This document shows positions 17,297 through 25,594 of a stretch of DNA of 64,000 nucleotides, one piece after another. The stretch's first letter is position 1; each line of letters begins with the position of its first letter. Origin of the DNA: Deinococcus peraridilitoris DSM 19664 (lineage in GTDB: Bacteria; Deinococcota; Deinococci; Deinococcales; Deinococcaceae); contig NC_019793.1 of the NCBI RefSeq assembly GCF_000317835.1, positions 2,980,501-3,044,500 of the forward strand. Reading direction: 5' to 3'. The position numbers and the translations under genes were made by a program. The notes below the pieces were generated by a model that made no database searches, was not told the DNA's origin, and saw only the letters and a program-made list of their open reading frames with translations.

Positions 17297-17986
17297 TCAG
17301 TCATCACGGTTTCTGACGGGAACTGATAGTCGGGGCGTCTCGCGGCGCTTGCGCGCAGCCCAGATGATCCGGACGGCAAAGAGACACACGAGCAGCGCCG
17401 CGTAGATGAAGGGCTCGGTCGCGTCGCGCTTCACGCGCCAGATGAAGTGAAGGATGCCCAGCGCGGCCGCGAGGTAGACCAACTGGTGCAGACGCTGCCA
17501 CTTCTGGTAGCCCAGGCGGCGCACCGAGCCCTTGGTGCTGGTCACGGCCAGCGGGATCAGCAGCACCAGCGCCACAAAGCCCACCGTGATGAAGGGCCGC
17601 TTGGCGATGTCCTCTGCCAGCGCGCCCAGCTGCAGGCCACGGTCGAGCACGGCGTAGGTCAGGAAGTGCAGCAGCGCATACGTGAAAGCCAGCAGCCCCA
17701 GCAGTCGGCGCAGCCGGGCGGGCCAGGTCCAGCTGCTGAGCAGCCGCAGTGGCGTGAGCGCCAGGGAAGCAAGGAGCAGGATCAGGGCGAGCAGCCCCGT
17801 CTGGTTGAGGATTCGCTCGATCGGATTGGCGCCCAGGTTGCCCGTCAGGGCGCCGTGGGCCATCAGCACCAGGGGCAGCAGACTGCCCACCAGCACAGCA
17901 GGACCGAGCCAGGCGAGGTGGTGGGGCGCCGTGTTTTTCAAGATCGTGTTTTTCAAGCCTGTGCCCCTTAAGCCAGTGCGCTTCAA
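17297..17986 (-). CDS. msrQ: MsrQ, haem-binding membrane subunit of the MsrPQ methionine sulfoxide reductase
   Basis: Inner-membrane b-type haem protein that passes quinol electrons to periplasmic MsrP for repair of oxidised methionines. 229 residues with about six membrane segments and histidines placed in them ([34 protein letters not shown]), as in the YedZ/ferric reductase-like family. It overlaps the msrP stop by four bases (ATGA), the standard gene order. The 5' end codes a repetitive basic segment ([20 protein letters not shown]) that may not be needed for function. Confidence 0.92.
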   Translation of the reverse strand: MKRTGLRGTGLKNTILKNTAPHHLAWLGPAVLVGSLLPLVLMAHGALTGNLGANPIERILNQTGLLALILLLASLALTPLRLLSSWTWPARLRRLLGLLAFTYALLHFLTYAVLDRGLQLGALAEDIAKRPFITVGFVALVLLIPLAVTSTKGSVRRLGYQKWQRLHQLVYLAAALGILHFIWRVKRDATEPFIYAALLVCLFAVRIIWAARKRRETPRLSVPVRNRDD

Positions 17987-18960
17987 AAGAAGCGGCGCAG
18001 GTCCAGGCCGTCGTACAGGTGCGCCACCTCCTCAGCGTACCCGTTGAAGGGAAGGGTCGCCCTCCGATTGAACTGCCCGATGCGCCGCTCGGTGGCCTGA
18101 CTCCAGCGCGGATGGTTCACCTGTGGATTCACGTTGGCGTAAAACCCGTACTCGCCGGGAGCGGCCAGATTCCAGGTCGAGGGAGGCTGACGCTCCGTGA
18201 GCGTAATACGGACGATGGACTTGATGTTCTTGAAGCCGTACTTCCACGGCACCACGAGGCGCAAGGGCGCGCCGTTCTGGTTGGGCAGCGGGCGGCCGTA
18301 AAGCCCGGTGGCGAGCAGCGTGAGGGGATGCAGCGCTTCATCGAGCCGCAGGCCTTCCACGTAAGGCCAGTCGAGCACATCGGAGCGCTGGCCGGGCAGC
18401 TGCTCCGGATCGAGCAGCGTGGTGAAGGCCACGAATTTCGCCTTGCTCGTCGGTTCCACGCGCCGGATCAGCTCGCCGAGCGGGAAACCCAGCCAGGGAA
18501 TGACCATTGACCAGGCCTCGACGCAGCGCATGCGGTAAATGCGCTCCTCAGGCGGAAACCAGGACTGGAGGGTGCTGATGTCCACGCGCCGAGCCTGCCG
18601 GACCTCTCCGTCGATGAGGACTGTCCAGGGCTCCAGCACGAGGCTTGCGGCCAGGCGGGCCGGGTCACCCTTGTCCAGGCCGAATTCGTAAAAGTTGTTG
18701 TAGGTCGTGACGGCTGAGTAAGGCGTGAGGGCTTCGCCGGTATCGGCGGTTTCCTTCGGGCCATTGGCGAGCGGCTCTGGCGGAGCGTCACCCCTGAGTT
18801 TGCCAATCGGGCGCCCGCTGAGAAATTGCAGCGCTCCTCCGACGCCCGCGACCGTGCCGGTGAAATAGGCGGCCTGCTTCAGGAACTCCCTGCGGCGCAG
18901 GTACACCTGCTCAGGAGTCACCTCGGAGGGTGGGGGAGAGCCTGAAGGTGGGCGCTTCAT
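17983..18960 (-). CDS. msrP: MsrP, molybdopterin-dependent protein-methionine-sulfoxide reductase
   Basis: Periplasmic catalytic subunit, 325 residues. A twin-arginine signal is present (RRREFLK, residues 22-28, then a hydrophobic [15 protein letters not shown]), so the folded molybdenum protein is exported by Tat. The oxidoreductase molybdopterin domain follows, with the conserved cysteine Mo ligand in YRMRCVEAW (C146) and the [20 protein letters not shown] segment. It is encoded with msrQ downstream and a small membrane protein upstream, all overlapping by four bases. Confidence 0.94.
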   Translation of the reverse strand: MKRPPSGSPPPSEVTPEQVYLRRREFLKQAAYFTGTVAGVGGALQFLSGRPIGKLRGDAPPEPLANGPKETADTGEALTPYSAVTTYNNFYEFGLDKGDPARLAASLVLEPWTVLIDGEVRQARRVDISTLQSWFPPEERIYRMRCVEAWSMVIPWLGFPLGELIRRVEPTSKAKFVAFTTLLDPEQLPGQRSDVLDWPYVEGLRLDEALHPLTLLATGLYGRPLPNQNGAPLRLVVPWKYGFKNIKSIVRITLTERQPPSTWNLAAPGEYGFYANVNPQVNHPRWSQATERRIGQFNRRATLPFNGYAEEVAHLYDGLDLRRFF

Positions 18961-19223
18961 CTGAGCCCAGTGTCGTCCTTGCCCGTGAGCCTGGCCCGTG
19001 GAGAAATTGAATTGTTGGTCATGTCGGGCGCGTGGTCCTGTTTCAGCGCCATGGTCTGGATGTTCAGAGGCTGGATGTTGAGGAGTCGGTCCCGTTGTCG
19101 GGACGCTTCACGCGGCCCCTGAACGAGTGACATCCGTATCCAGAGTCGCGTGAGGGCCAGGGACAGCAGCAGCACCGCCATGACGGCAACGACCTGCAGT
19201 GCCTGAGCGGCGGGCTCGAACAT
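18957..19223 (-). CDS. Small membrane protein preceding msrP
   Basis: An 88-residue frame with one clear membrane segment (about residues 8-28, [19 protein letters not shown]) and a polar tail containing two near-identical [11 protein letters not shown] units. It overlaps msrP by four bases (ATGA) and has a purine-rich stretch (GGAAAGGAAG) upstream of the ATG at 19223. I do not recognise the family. It could help anchor or assemble MsrPQ, or simply carry the operon leader; the case for a real gene rests on position, overlap and the membrane segment. Confidence 0.5.
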   Translation of the reverse strand: MFEPAAQALQVVAVMAVLLLSLALTRLWIRMSLVQGPREASRQRDRLLNIQPLNIQTMALKQDHAPDMTNNSISPRARLTGKDDTGLR

Positions 19224-19512
19224 AAGGGACTTCCTTTCCGAAGGGGCCGAAAACGATGCGGGTTGCCGGTGCACTGTGCAGCATAAGGAGGTCTGTGCAG
19301 CCTGAGGACTTGCTGGCCTCAGGCGCCTTCTGTACCGCTGGGCTTGGCGGAGGAGCGCGCGCTGGGCTGCGGCATGATGACAGATGCGGGCAAGACTCGG
19401 GCAACGCTGCTGTGCTCCACACAAGACCTTCTTTCGGGGAAGCCTGAAGACCTGGGCAAGAGGTGGGGTGCTTGACAGCCGGCTTCCCGCCCCGCACCAT
19501 CTATCTTATAAG

Positions 19513-19532
19513 TACCTGTCGTGAGTCAGGTA
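19513..19532. promoter_or_regulatory. Candidate LexA operator upstream of lexA
   Basis: Perfect inverted repeat TACCTG-N8-CAGGTA, 51 bases before the lexA start. The arms are flanked by further partial symmetry (AG..GT). The position, before a LexA gene heading an SOS cassette, suggests autoregulation; the motif differs from the E. coli and Gram-positive boxes. Confidence 0.55.
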
Positions 19533-19582
19533 GTCAAGTGGAAAAGTCACAAGTGTTTCATGATCCTGTTCAGGAGAACCTT

Positions 19583-20230
19583 ATGCCCCCCAGAATCACC
19601 GAACGCCGCAAAGACATCCTGCGTCTGATCGCCCGCATGGAACGCGAGCTTGGCCGCTCGATCAGCGCTTCCGAACTGAGCGAGGCGCTGCGCATGACCA
19701 AGCAGGCCCTGGCCGACCACCTGACCGCTTTTGAAGCGCTGGGTCTCGTCACGCGCCACCGGGGCCGTTACGGCCTGCTGCAGCTGACCCGCCAGGGTGC
19801 GCGCGTGGCGGGCATGCTTTCGGGTGTGCCGGTCGTGGGCCGCGTTGCCGCCGGTCAGCCGATTCTGGCCGAGCAGAACATCGAACGCGAGATCGACCGG
19901 GTGCGCGACCTGCTGCGCCTGGGTGACCAGGACTTCTTTTTGCGCGTGCAGGGCGACAGCATGACAGGTGCGGGCATTCACGATGGCGACCTCGTGGCCA
20001 TCTGCGCCAGCGCCGAAGTGCTCGACGGTGAGATCGCCGCCGTGATCCTGCCCGGCGAGAACACCGGCACCCTCAAGCGCTTCTACCGTCAGGGCGAGCG
20101 GGTGCTGTTGAGAAGCGAGAATGACCACTACGAACCGATGGAGTTTCCGGCCGAGGACGTACAGGTACAGGGCCGTTACGCCGGGCACATCGCCCTGTCG
20201 CGTCCGCGACGTTCGCTGGGGCAGGACTGA
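19583..20230 (+). CDS. lexA: LexA repressor
   Basis: SOS repressor of 215 residues. An N-terminal winged helix (about 1-70; ISASELSEALRMTKQALADH, LGLVTRHRG) is joined to an S24 autoprotease domain: cleavage site VAAGQP (Ala90-Gly91), nucleophile in QGDSMTGAG (S126) and base in TLKRF (K165). All elements for RecA-stimulated self-cleavage are present. The frame is open 40 codons upstream, but the ATG at 19583 has a CAGGAGAA ribosome binding site and starts the conserved domain. It heads the imuB-DUF6504-dnaE2 operon, four bases before imuB. Confidence 0.93.
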   Translation: MPPRITERRKDILRLIARMERELGRSISASELSEALRMTKQALADHLTAFEALGLVTRHRGRYGLLQLTRQGARVAGMLSGVPVVGRVAAGQPILAEQNIEREIDRVRDLLRLGDQDFFLRVQGDSMTGAGIHDGDLVAICASAEVLDGEIAAVILPGENTGTLKRFYRQGERVLLRSENDHYEPMEFPAEDVQVQGRYAGHIALSRPRRSLGQD

Positions 20231-20234
20231 AGAC

Positions 20235-21473
20235 ATGATTGCCGCCCTGCTGCTGGAACCCTTCGCCCTCTGGCACGCTGAGCGCGCGCACCCTGGCGCG
20301 CCGGTCATCGTCACGCAGGCCGGGAAGGTCCGGCATGTCTGCGCCCTTGCACGCCAGGGAGGTGTGGAAGTGGGCATGACAGTTCACGGCGCCCTCTCGC
20401 GGCTGCCGGAGCTGGCGACCCAGCCGCTCAGTCAACCGCATCTGGCCGCCGGCTGGGAGGCCCTCGTCGAGGGCCTCTTCGCGTACAGCCCCCGCATCGA
20501 GGCAGTGGGGCAGGGAAGGGTATTGCTGACCCTTACCGAAGCAGCAGGCCGGGAGCTGGCGGCGCAGTACCACGCGCGCGTCGGCCTCGCCGAAAGTCGG
20601 GAGCTGGCGTTGCTGGCCGCCTTGAGCGCGCGCGCCGGTGAAGCGAGGGTTATTGCCCCGGCGTTTGAGACGGCTCTCCAGGCCCTGCCGCTGGAAGTAC
20701 TGGGCGGCATCGGACTAAGCGCCCGCAAACTGGCCGATCTGCACTTTCTGGGATTGCGCCGTGTGGAAGACCTGCTGAAGTGGAGCAAGTCCCAGCAGGC
20801 CGGTTTCCTCGGCGCCGAATATGCCGCCCTGAAACCTTATCTGCACGGCCCACGCGACGACCGGGTGCCCCTGTTTCAGCCCCGAGCCGAACTGATGGTC
20901 GGGTTGAATTTCGAGTTTTCCATTCATGAGCCAGGCGAGCTGGGCGCGGCCCTGATGACCCTGGCCGAACGCCTGCTGCCCCAGCTGAACGGCCGTCAGG
21001 CAGGACGACTCGTGCTGAGCGCCTTGACGATGGGTGGTCAACTCAGCGCGGTGCGAGAAGTCAAGGAACCCCTGAGTGATGCCAGGCGACTGGTGAGGCT
21101 CGCCCGGCTCGCCTTGCAGGACTTGGGATCGGAACCGTTCGCGTTGGGCATCGATCAGTTGGAACTGCGTCTGGTGGGTGTTGGGCGGGCAGCCCGGCAG
21201 CCTGGATTATGGCCGGGAATTCGGGAACTGGACGCGACCTCGCGGGTGCTTTCCCGCTTTCCGCACGCTTTGGTGCGCGCGGAGTGGTTCTCGGCGAGGC
21301 GCTATGCCTTCGATCAGTGCTTTCGCTGGGTGGATTTCGTGACGGGTGAACCGAGGACGTGCAGCGTGAAGAGGCCGCTTGACCGCAAGACTTTCGCCGG
21401 ACAATCCAAAGTTCGTCCTCCCGCTTCGCAGACCAGCCTGTTTTCCGAGTGGCAGGGTGCCGGGGGTGACTGA
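20235..21473 (+). CDS. imuB: ImuB-like Y-family polymerase homologue (non-catalytic)
   Basis: Accessory factor of the inducible mutagenesis system, expected to link DnaE2 to the beta clamp. 412 residues with the Y-family outline (VRHVCALARQGGVEVGM; palm, thumb-like LGGIGLSARKLADLHFLGL helix-hairpin-helix; little finger). The first catalytic aspartate region reads AALLLEPFALWH, without the acidic residues of active DinB/UmuC, as in ImuB. Near the C-terminus QTSLF matches a beta-clamp binding motif. It starts four bases after lexA and overlaps the next gene at TGATG. No imuA/recA-like gene is present. Confidence 0.88.
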   Translation: MIAALLLEPFALWHAERAHPGAPVIVTQAGKVRHVCALARQGGVEVGMTVHGALSRLPELATQPLSQPHLAAGWEALVEGLFAYSPRIEAVGQGRVLLTLTEAAGRELAAQYHARVGLAESRELALLAALSARAGEARVIAPAFETALQALPLEVLGGIGLSARKLADLHFLGLRRVEDLLKWSKSQQAGFLGAEYAALKPYLHGPRDDRVPLFQPRAELMVGLNFEFSIHEPGELGAALMTLAERLLPQLNGRQAGRLVLSALTMGGQLSAVREVKEPLSDARRLVRLARLALQDLGSEPFALGIDQLELRLVGVGRAARQPGLWPGIRELDATSRVLSRFPHALVRAEWFSARRYAFDQCFRWVDFVTGEPRTCSVKRPLDRKTFAGQSKVRPPASQTSLFSEWQGAGGD

Positions 21474-21718
21474 TGCGCGCCTTTCTCGAACCGGTCACGG
21501 TAGAGCTTTCCCCGAGTGGCGTTCCGCTGCGCCTGAACTGGCAGGGCCGCACGCTGCGGGTGCTGGAGGTGCGTGATGTATGGGAAGCGGGCGGTTTGTG
21601 GTGGCAGGGTCAGCCTAACCGTGAGTACTGGTGGCTGGTGACGGGCCGCAACGAAATCGAGGTGTTCCACGAGCTGGGAGGTGAGGGACGGTGGGTACTG
21701 TCCCGCTGCGCGGACTGA
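21473..21718 (+). CDS. DUF6504-like small protein of the mutagenesis cassette
   Basis: An 81-residue beta-rich protein dense in tryptophan (WWQGQ, EYWWLVTG) with the layout of DUF6504, a domain I know as a neighbour of imuB/dnaE2 genes. Its ATG overlaps the imuB stop (TGATG), so it is translated together with ImuB. The role is unknown; a structural part of the ImuB-DnaE2 complex is the natural guess from its constant position. Confidence 0.75.
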   Translation: MRAFLEPVTVELSPSGVPLRLNWQGRTLRVLEVRDVWEAGGLWWQGQPNREYWWLVTGRNEIEVFHELGGEGRWVLSRCAD

Positions 21719-21727
21719 TGCCATTTC

Positions 21728-21776
21728 GCATTCAGGAATTCTTAAAGGAATTCCTGAATGCCGAGCGAAGCGAGTG
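21728..21776. repeat. Hairpin element with GAGCGAAGCGAGTG tail, copy 1
   Basis: Perfect 14-bp inverted repeat GCATTCAGGAATTC (21728-21741) / GAATTCCTGAATGC (21748-21761) with loop TTAAAG, immediately followed by CGAGCGAAGCGAGTG. It has no T tract, so it is not a normal terminator. It stands in the 136-base gap before dnaE2. A second element with an unrelated stem but the same tail is at 36199-36252. Confidence 0.75.
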
Positions 21777-21854
21777 GGAAAAAATACGGTCTGCCCGTCA
21801 TGGAGGTTCATCCCGGCGCTGTTCCAGGGTGGGCCGCAGAGAAATCAAGCTCGT

Positions 21855-24800
21855 ATGACGCCCAGAACGTCGGTGCGTCGCGAAAGTGAAGGAAGGGCGT
21901 CCCGGCAACTCACCTCGCTGCTGTGTGTTCACTCCTACTTCTCGTTCGGCCGAGGCGTGGCGAGCCCACGGCGTCTGGTCCGCCGCGCCGCCGAACTGGG
22001 TTTCACGGCGCTGGGCCTGATGGATGACGCCTCGGTGGCAGGCGCCGTGGAACTCGCCGGCAGTGCCCGTGAAGCAGGAATCCAGCCGGTGTTCGGCACC
22101 ACCCTGCCGGTCGCCTTCAAGGTCGGTCGGGAACGGCAGGTTTTTCCGCTGGGACTGATCGCAGCGTCCCGCTCCGGATACGCCCGTTTAAATGAACTGC
22201 TGACCCTGTTGGGCAGCGGGCAGGACGCTGTCGATCTTGACACCGTTCTGCAGCATGGCGAGGACCTCTTCTGCCTGAGCGGGCCGCGCGCGGGCTTCGT
22301 GACGCAACTGTTGCGGCGGCGCCAGCTGCAAGAGGCGCAGGCGCAGCTGCGGTGCCTGAAGAGCGTATTTCGTGACCGCCTGTTCGTGCAGCTGTTCTTC
22401 GACCGTGCGCCGCGTGACCGGCTCCTTGCGCAGTACCTGCGTGCCCTCGCGCATGACCTCAGCCTGCCCGTGGTGGCGGCGCCCGAAGTGCGGCTGCTGA
22501 CCGCAGACGATTACCCGTTGCTGGACGCCCTGACCTGTGCGCGCCTGGGCATCACCGTCACGCAGGAGCACACCGAGCGTCCTCTGAACGCCGCACAGCA
22601 CCTTTGGACACCCCGTGACTGGGGACGGCGCATTCCCTTTCCGGAAGCGCACGCCAACGCCGAGCGCCTCGTGCGCGAATGCAGTTTCGAGTTGCTTCCC
22701 AAAGCGCTGACGCCACCCAGGGCGCACCTTCCAGACGGTCTGAGCGCCTTTGAGTACCTGCAAGGCCGGGTGTACGAGGGATTTGTCGAGAAGTACCCGG
22801 GCGAGCAGCGCCGCGAAGCCCACGAGCGCCTCGAGGAGGAATTACGTGTCGTCAGGCACCTGGAACTGGAAGACTTTTTTCTGGTGGCCGCCGAAATCAC
22901 CGACTGGTGCCGTGACCATGGCATTCTGGCTGCCGGGCGCGGCAGCGCGGCCGCCAGCGTGCTGTGTTACCTGCTGGGCATCACGCTGATCGATCCGTTG
23001 CAACACGGTCTGCTGTTCGAGCGTTTTTTGCACACCGGGCGCGTGCAGATGCCTGATGTGGACATCGACATCGGTTCGGCACGGCGTGCCGACGTGATTG
23101 CCTGGGTCGAGGAGCGCTTCGGGGCTACCACCGAGGCGATGACTGCCAACCGCATCACGTACCGGCTGTCGAGTGCCCTCCAGGATCTCGGACGCGCGCT
23201 GGGGTTGCCGCCAGAAGTGCGTGACAGGCTGACCCGCGCGCTGGGGCGCGATTACCGTTCTCTGCGTCCGCACCGCGCCCGTGAAGCGCAGGAGGTGTTC
23301 GATGAAGTGCTGGGAAGCGCGCCCGTCAAGGAAGAACTCCTCAAATTGCTGGAAGGTATGGAAGCCGGCTTCGTACGGCACCTCGCGCCGCACAGCGGGG
23401 GCGTGGTGCTCAGCCGCGAACCCCTCACGCGCTACTCGCCGCTCGCCCGCTCCTCGGGGGGCATCCGGATGCTGACCTTCGACAAGGACGACGTGGAAAC
23501 CCTGGGCCTGATCAAGGTGGATCTGCTGGGGCTGCGCATGCTCGCGGCGCTGGAGCGCGCCCGCGAGGAGGTGCTGCGCCTCACGGGTGAATGGCTGGAC
23601 TTTGGCAACCTGCCCGACGATCCGGCGGTCTGGGCACGCATCGGTCAGGGTGACACCCTGGGTCTCTTCCAGATCGAGAGCCCCGGTCAACAGCGGCTCT
23701 CAGTGCAGCTCAAGCCGCGCAACATGCTGGAACTCGCCCATCAGGTGGCGCTCTTTCGCCCCGGCCCGATTCAGAGCCGCACCGTGCACCCCTATACCCG
23801 CCGGGCGCGCGGCCTGGAGGCCACGCCGCAACTGTCGGGGCCGCTGCAGTCCATTCTGGGTACCACACACGGCGTGATCCTGTTTCAGGAGCAGATTCTG
23901 CGGCTTGCCGTGCACTACGCCGGCATGAATTGGACGGACGCCGACCGTTTCCGCAAGCGTCTCGGCGAAGCCGAAGAGGAAGCTGAGGTAAGTGCACTGC
24001 GCGAGCGGTTCATTCTGGGCGCGGTCAGGTCGCAGGGTGTCACGCCCGACGAAGCGCAGGCCGTCTTTGATGAATGTGCCGCCTTTCGCGGCTTCGGTTT
24101 TGCCGAGAGTCACGCGCACGCTTTTGCCACGCACGCCTACCTCAGCGCCTGGGTCCGCCACCATCATCCTGCCGCCTTCCTGGCAGGCGTGCTGAGCGAG
24201 CACCCCGGTATGTGGCCGCTGCACAGCATCGCCCACGAAGCGCGGCGTTGGGGCGTGCGGTTGCTTGATGTGGACGTCAACCGCTCGGGCGTGTATTTTC
24301 GCGCCGAGGACCGCAGAAGTGTCCGCTTACCGCTGTGCGCCGTGGAAAACGTCAGTGAGGAGCTTGCCCGCGAAGTGATGATGGAGCGCCTGTCCGGTGG
24401 CCCATTCGGGAGCATCGAGGACTTTTACGGGCGTGTGAACTTGAAAAGGGACGCCCTCGAAGCGCTTGCCAAGGCCGGTGCATTTGCCACCTTCGAAGCG
24501 CAGCGGCGCCGGGCTTTCTACCGCATCCGCGAGCTTGTGAGCGCTGCTCCGGGTGGTACTCCGGGTCTGCTCACCCTCACGCCCGACACTCCGCCCCTTT
24601 TCGAGTTGTTGCCTGCTGAGCTGCTGTACCTCGATCACCTCACCAAAGGCGTCAGCCCCATCGGGCAGCACTTCATGGACCTCGTGCGCGGCGAACTGCG
24701 CGCCTACGGCTGCCGACCGCTCGCTTCCCTCCAGCACGGCGAGTTCGTGCGGACTGCCGGTTTGGTGATCGCCCGACAGAAACCACCCACTGCCAAGGGC

Positions 24801-25016
24801 TTCGCTTTTTTTGTGCTGGAAGACGGCGTGGCTCGCCTGCAGGCCATGATCAGCCCGGCCCTCTGGGAAGCTCACCGGCAGTTGCTGCGCGATGCCCGCG
24901 TACTGATCGTCGAAGGAACAGTGGAGCAAAATAAGCATTATCGCGGTCTCAAGGTGACGAGGCTGGCAGAGCTGCCTGCCACTGCTCCGCGAGTGCGCGG
25001 TTACGAGTACGCCTGA
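21855..25016 (+). CDS. dnaE2: Error-prone DNA polymerase III alpha subunit DnaE2
   Basis: C-family polymerase for translesion synthesis, the catalytic part of the ImuB/DnaE2 mutasome. 1053 residues: PHP domain at the N-terminus (LCVHSYFSFGRG), polymerase core with the catalytic aspartates in MPDVDIDIGS, AAGRGSAAASVLCYLLGI and APHSGGVVLSREP, the ILRLAVHYAGMNWTDADRFRK fingers region, helix-hairpin-helix, and a C-terminal OB fold (GLVIARQKPP...). Length and missing tau-binding tail fit DnaE2 instead of replicative DnaE1. The start is uncertain: the frame is open back to 21681, and I chose the ATG at 21855 that directly precedes the conserved domain. The hairpin in between could lower its expression. 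Confidence 0.92.
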   Translation: MTPRTSVRRESEGRASRQLTSLLCVHSYFSFGRGVASPRRLVRRAAELGFTALGLMDDASVAGAVELAGSAREAGIQPVFGTTLPVAFKVGRERQVFPLGLIAASRSGYARLNELLTLLGSGQDAVDLDTVLQHGEDLFCLSGPRAGFVTQLLRRRQLQEAQAQLRCLKSVFRDRLFVQLFFDRAPRDRLLAQYLRALAHDLSLPVVAAPEVRLLTADDYPLLDALTCARLGITVTQEHTERPLNAAQHLWTPRDWGRRIPFPEAHANAERLVRECSFELLPKALTPPRAHLPDGLSAFEYLQGRVYEGFVEKYPGEQRREAHERLEEELRVVRHLELEDFFLVAAEITDWCRDHGILAAGRGSAAASVLCYLLGITLIDPLQHGLLFERFLHTGRVQMPDVDIDIGSARRADVIAWVEERFGATTEAMTANRITYRLSSALQDLGRALGLPPEVRDRLTRALGRDYRSLRPHRAREAQEVFDEVLGSAPVKEELLKLLEGMEAGFVRHLAPHSGGVVLSREPLTRYSPLARSSGGIRMLTFDKDDVETLGLIKVDLLGLRMLAALERAREEVLRLTGEWLDFGNLPDDPAVWARIGQGDTLGLFQIESPGQQRLSVQLKPRNMLELAHQVALFRPGPIQSRTVHPYTRRARGLEATPQLSGPLQSILGTTHGVILFQEQILRLAVHYAGMNWTDADRFRKRLGEAEEEAEVSALRERFILGAVRSQGVTPDEAQAVFDECAAFRGFGFAESHAHAFATHAYLSAWVRHHHPAAFLAGVLSEHPGMWPLHSIAHEARRWGVRLLDVDVNRSGVYFRAEDRRSVRLPLCAVENVSEELAREVMMERLSGGPFGSIEDFYGRVNLKRDALEALAKAGAFATFEAQRRRAFYRIRELVSAAPGGTPGLLTLTPDTPPLFELLPAELLYLDHLTKGVSPIGQHFMDLVRGELRAYGCRPLASLQHGEFVRTAGLVIARQKPPTAKGFAFFVLEDGVARLQAMISPALWEAHRQLLRDARVLIVEGTVEQNKHYRGLKVTRLAELPATAPRVRGYEYA

Positions 25017-25029
25017 ACTGTTCAGGCCG

Positions 25030-25059
25030 TTGACTTGACAGCGCTCATCACGCTATAAC
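25030..25059 (+). promoter_or_regulatory. Promoter of tRNA-Thr
   Basis: TTGACT (25030-25035) and TATAAC (25054-25059) with an 18-base spacer, about 80 bases before the tRNA. Confidence 0.7.
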
Positions 25060-25138
25060 TGCGTTCGGTCGCGTGGTCCGCCCGAACGCGTCGCCTTGCC
25101 GGAAACGCCGATCAGGACGCAGATTTGCTTCGATCTCG

Positions 25139-25213
<75 letters not shown>

Positions 25214-25215
25214 AA

Positions 25216-25247
25216 AGAATCCCGTCTTGGACGGGATTCTTCTTTTT
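25216..25247 (+). terminator. Rho-independent terminator after tRNA-Thr
   Basis: The 11-bp stem AGAATCCCGTC / GACGGGATTCT with a 3-base loop is followed by TCTTTTT. Confidence 0.9.
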
Positions 25248-25248
25248 G

Positions 25249-25479
25249 TACCTGAAAGGCTAGAAGACCTCTAGGGGAAAAATGACACAACGGTGACACA
25301 ACGAGCACGAATGACCCACGCTCGTAAGCCTACCGTCCACCCTTCAAGGCTTGCTTCAGCGGATTGGCTTTGTAAGCGGGTCATCACTGCCGAACGCGGT
25401 ATCGCTACTCGGTGCGGCAACGCACGACGCGGTGTTCTTCCGGGCCGCGGGCGCGACCTATTTGTCCATTTGGGGTATG
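25249..25479. other. Gene-free stretch between tRNA-Thr and the resolvase
   Basis: No frame here resembles a protein. It starts with two TGACACAACG-like units (25284-25302), the kind of debris found where an element has integrated next to a tRNA, but I cannot identify an integrase or attachment core. Confidence 0.35.
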
Positions 25480-25594
25480 CCCACATCTGACTGTCAGATG
25501 TGGGGCAGAACTGCGTCAGGATAAGGTTGTTTTCAGAGTTTCCTGACAGCAGGCTGCGAGGGTCATAGAACTTAACCTGACACTCGGAGGCAGC
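25480..25594. promoter_or_regulatory. Possible res site / operator of the serine resolvase
   Basis: Inverted repeat CCCACATCTGA (25480-25490) / TCAGATGTGGG (25494-25504), then several half-sites related to TGTCAG/CTGACA between about 25515 and 25585 (GTCAGGA, CCTGACA, CCTGACA). Several dimer sites upstream of tnpR are the usual res arrangement of Tn3-type transposons. The three-subsite structure was not proven. Confidence 0.45.

Noticed and set aside
21728..21761. Rho-independent terminator before dnaE2
   Set aside because: Perfect stem but no T tract, and it belongs to a repeated element with a conserved tail.
21681..21854. Upstream extension of dnaE2
   Set aside because: The frame is open, but it runs through a hairpin element and overlaps the DUF6504 gene, with no conserved residues.
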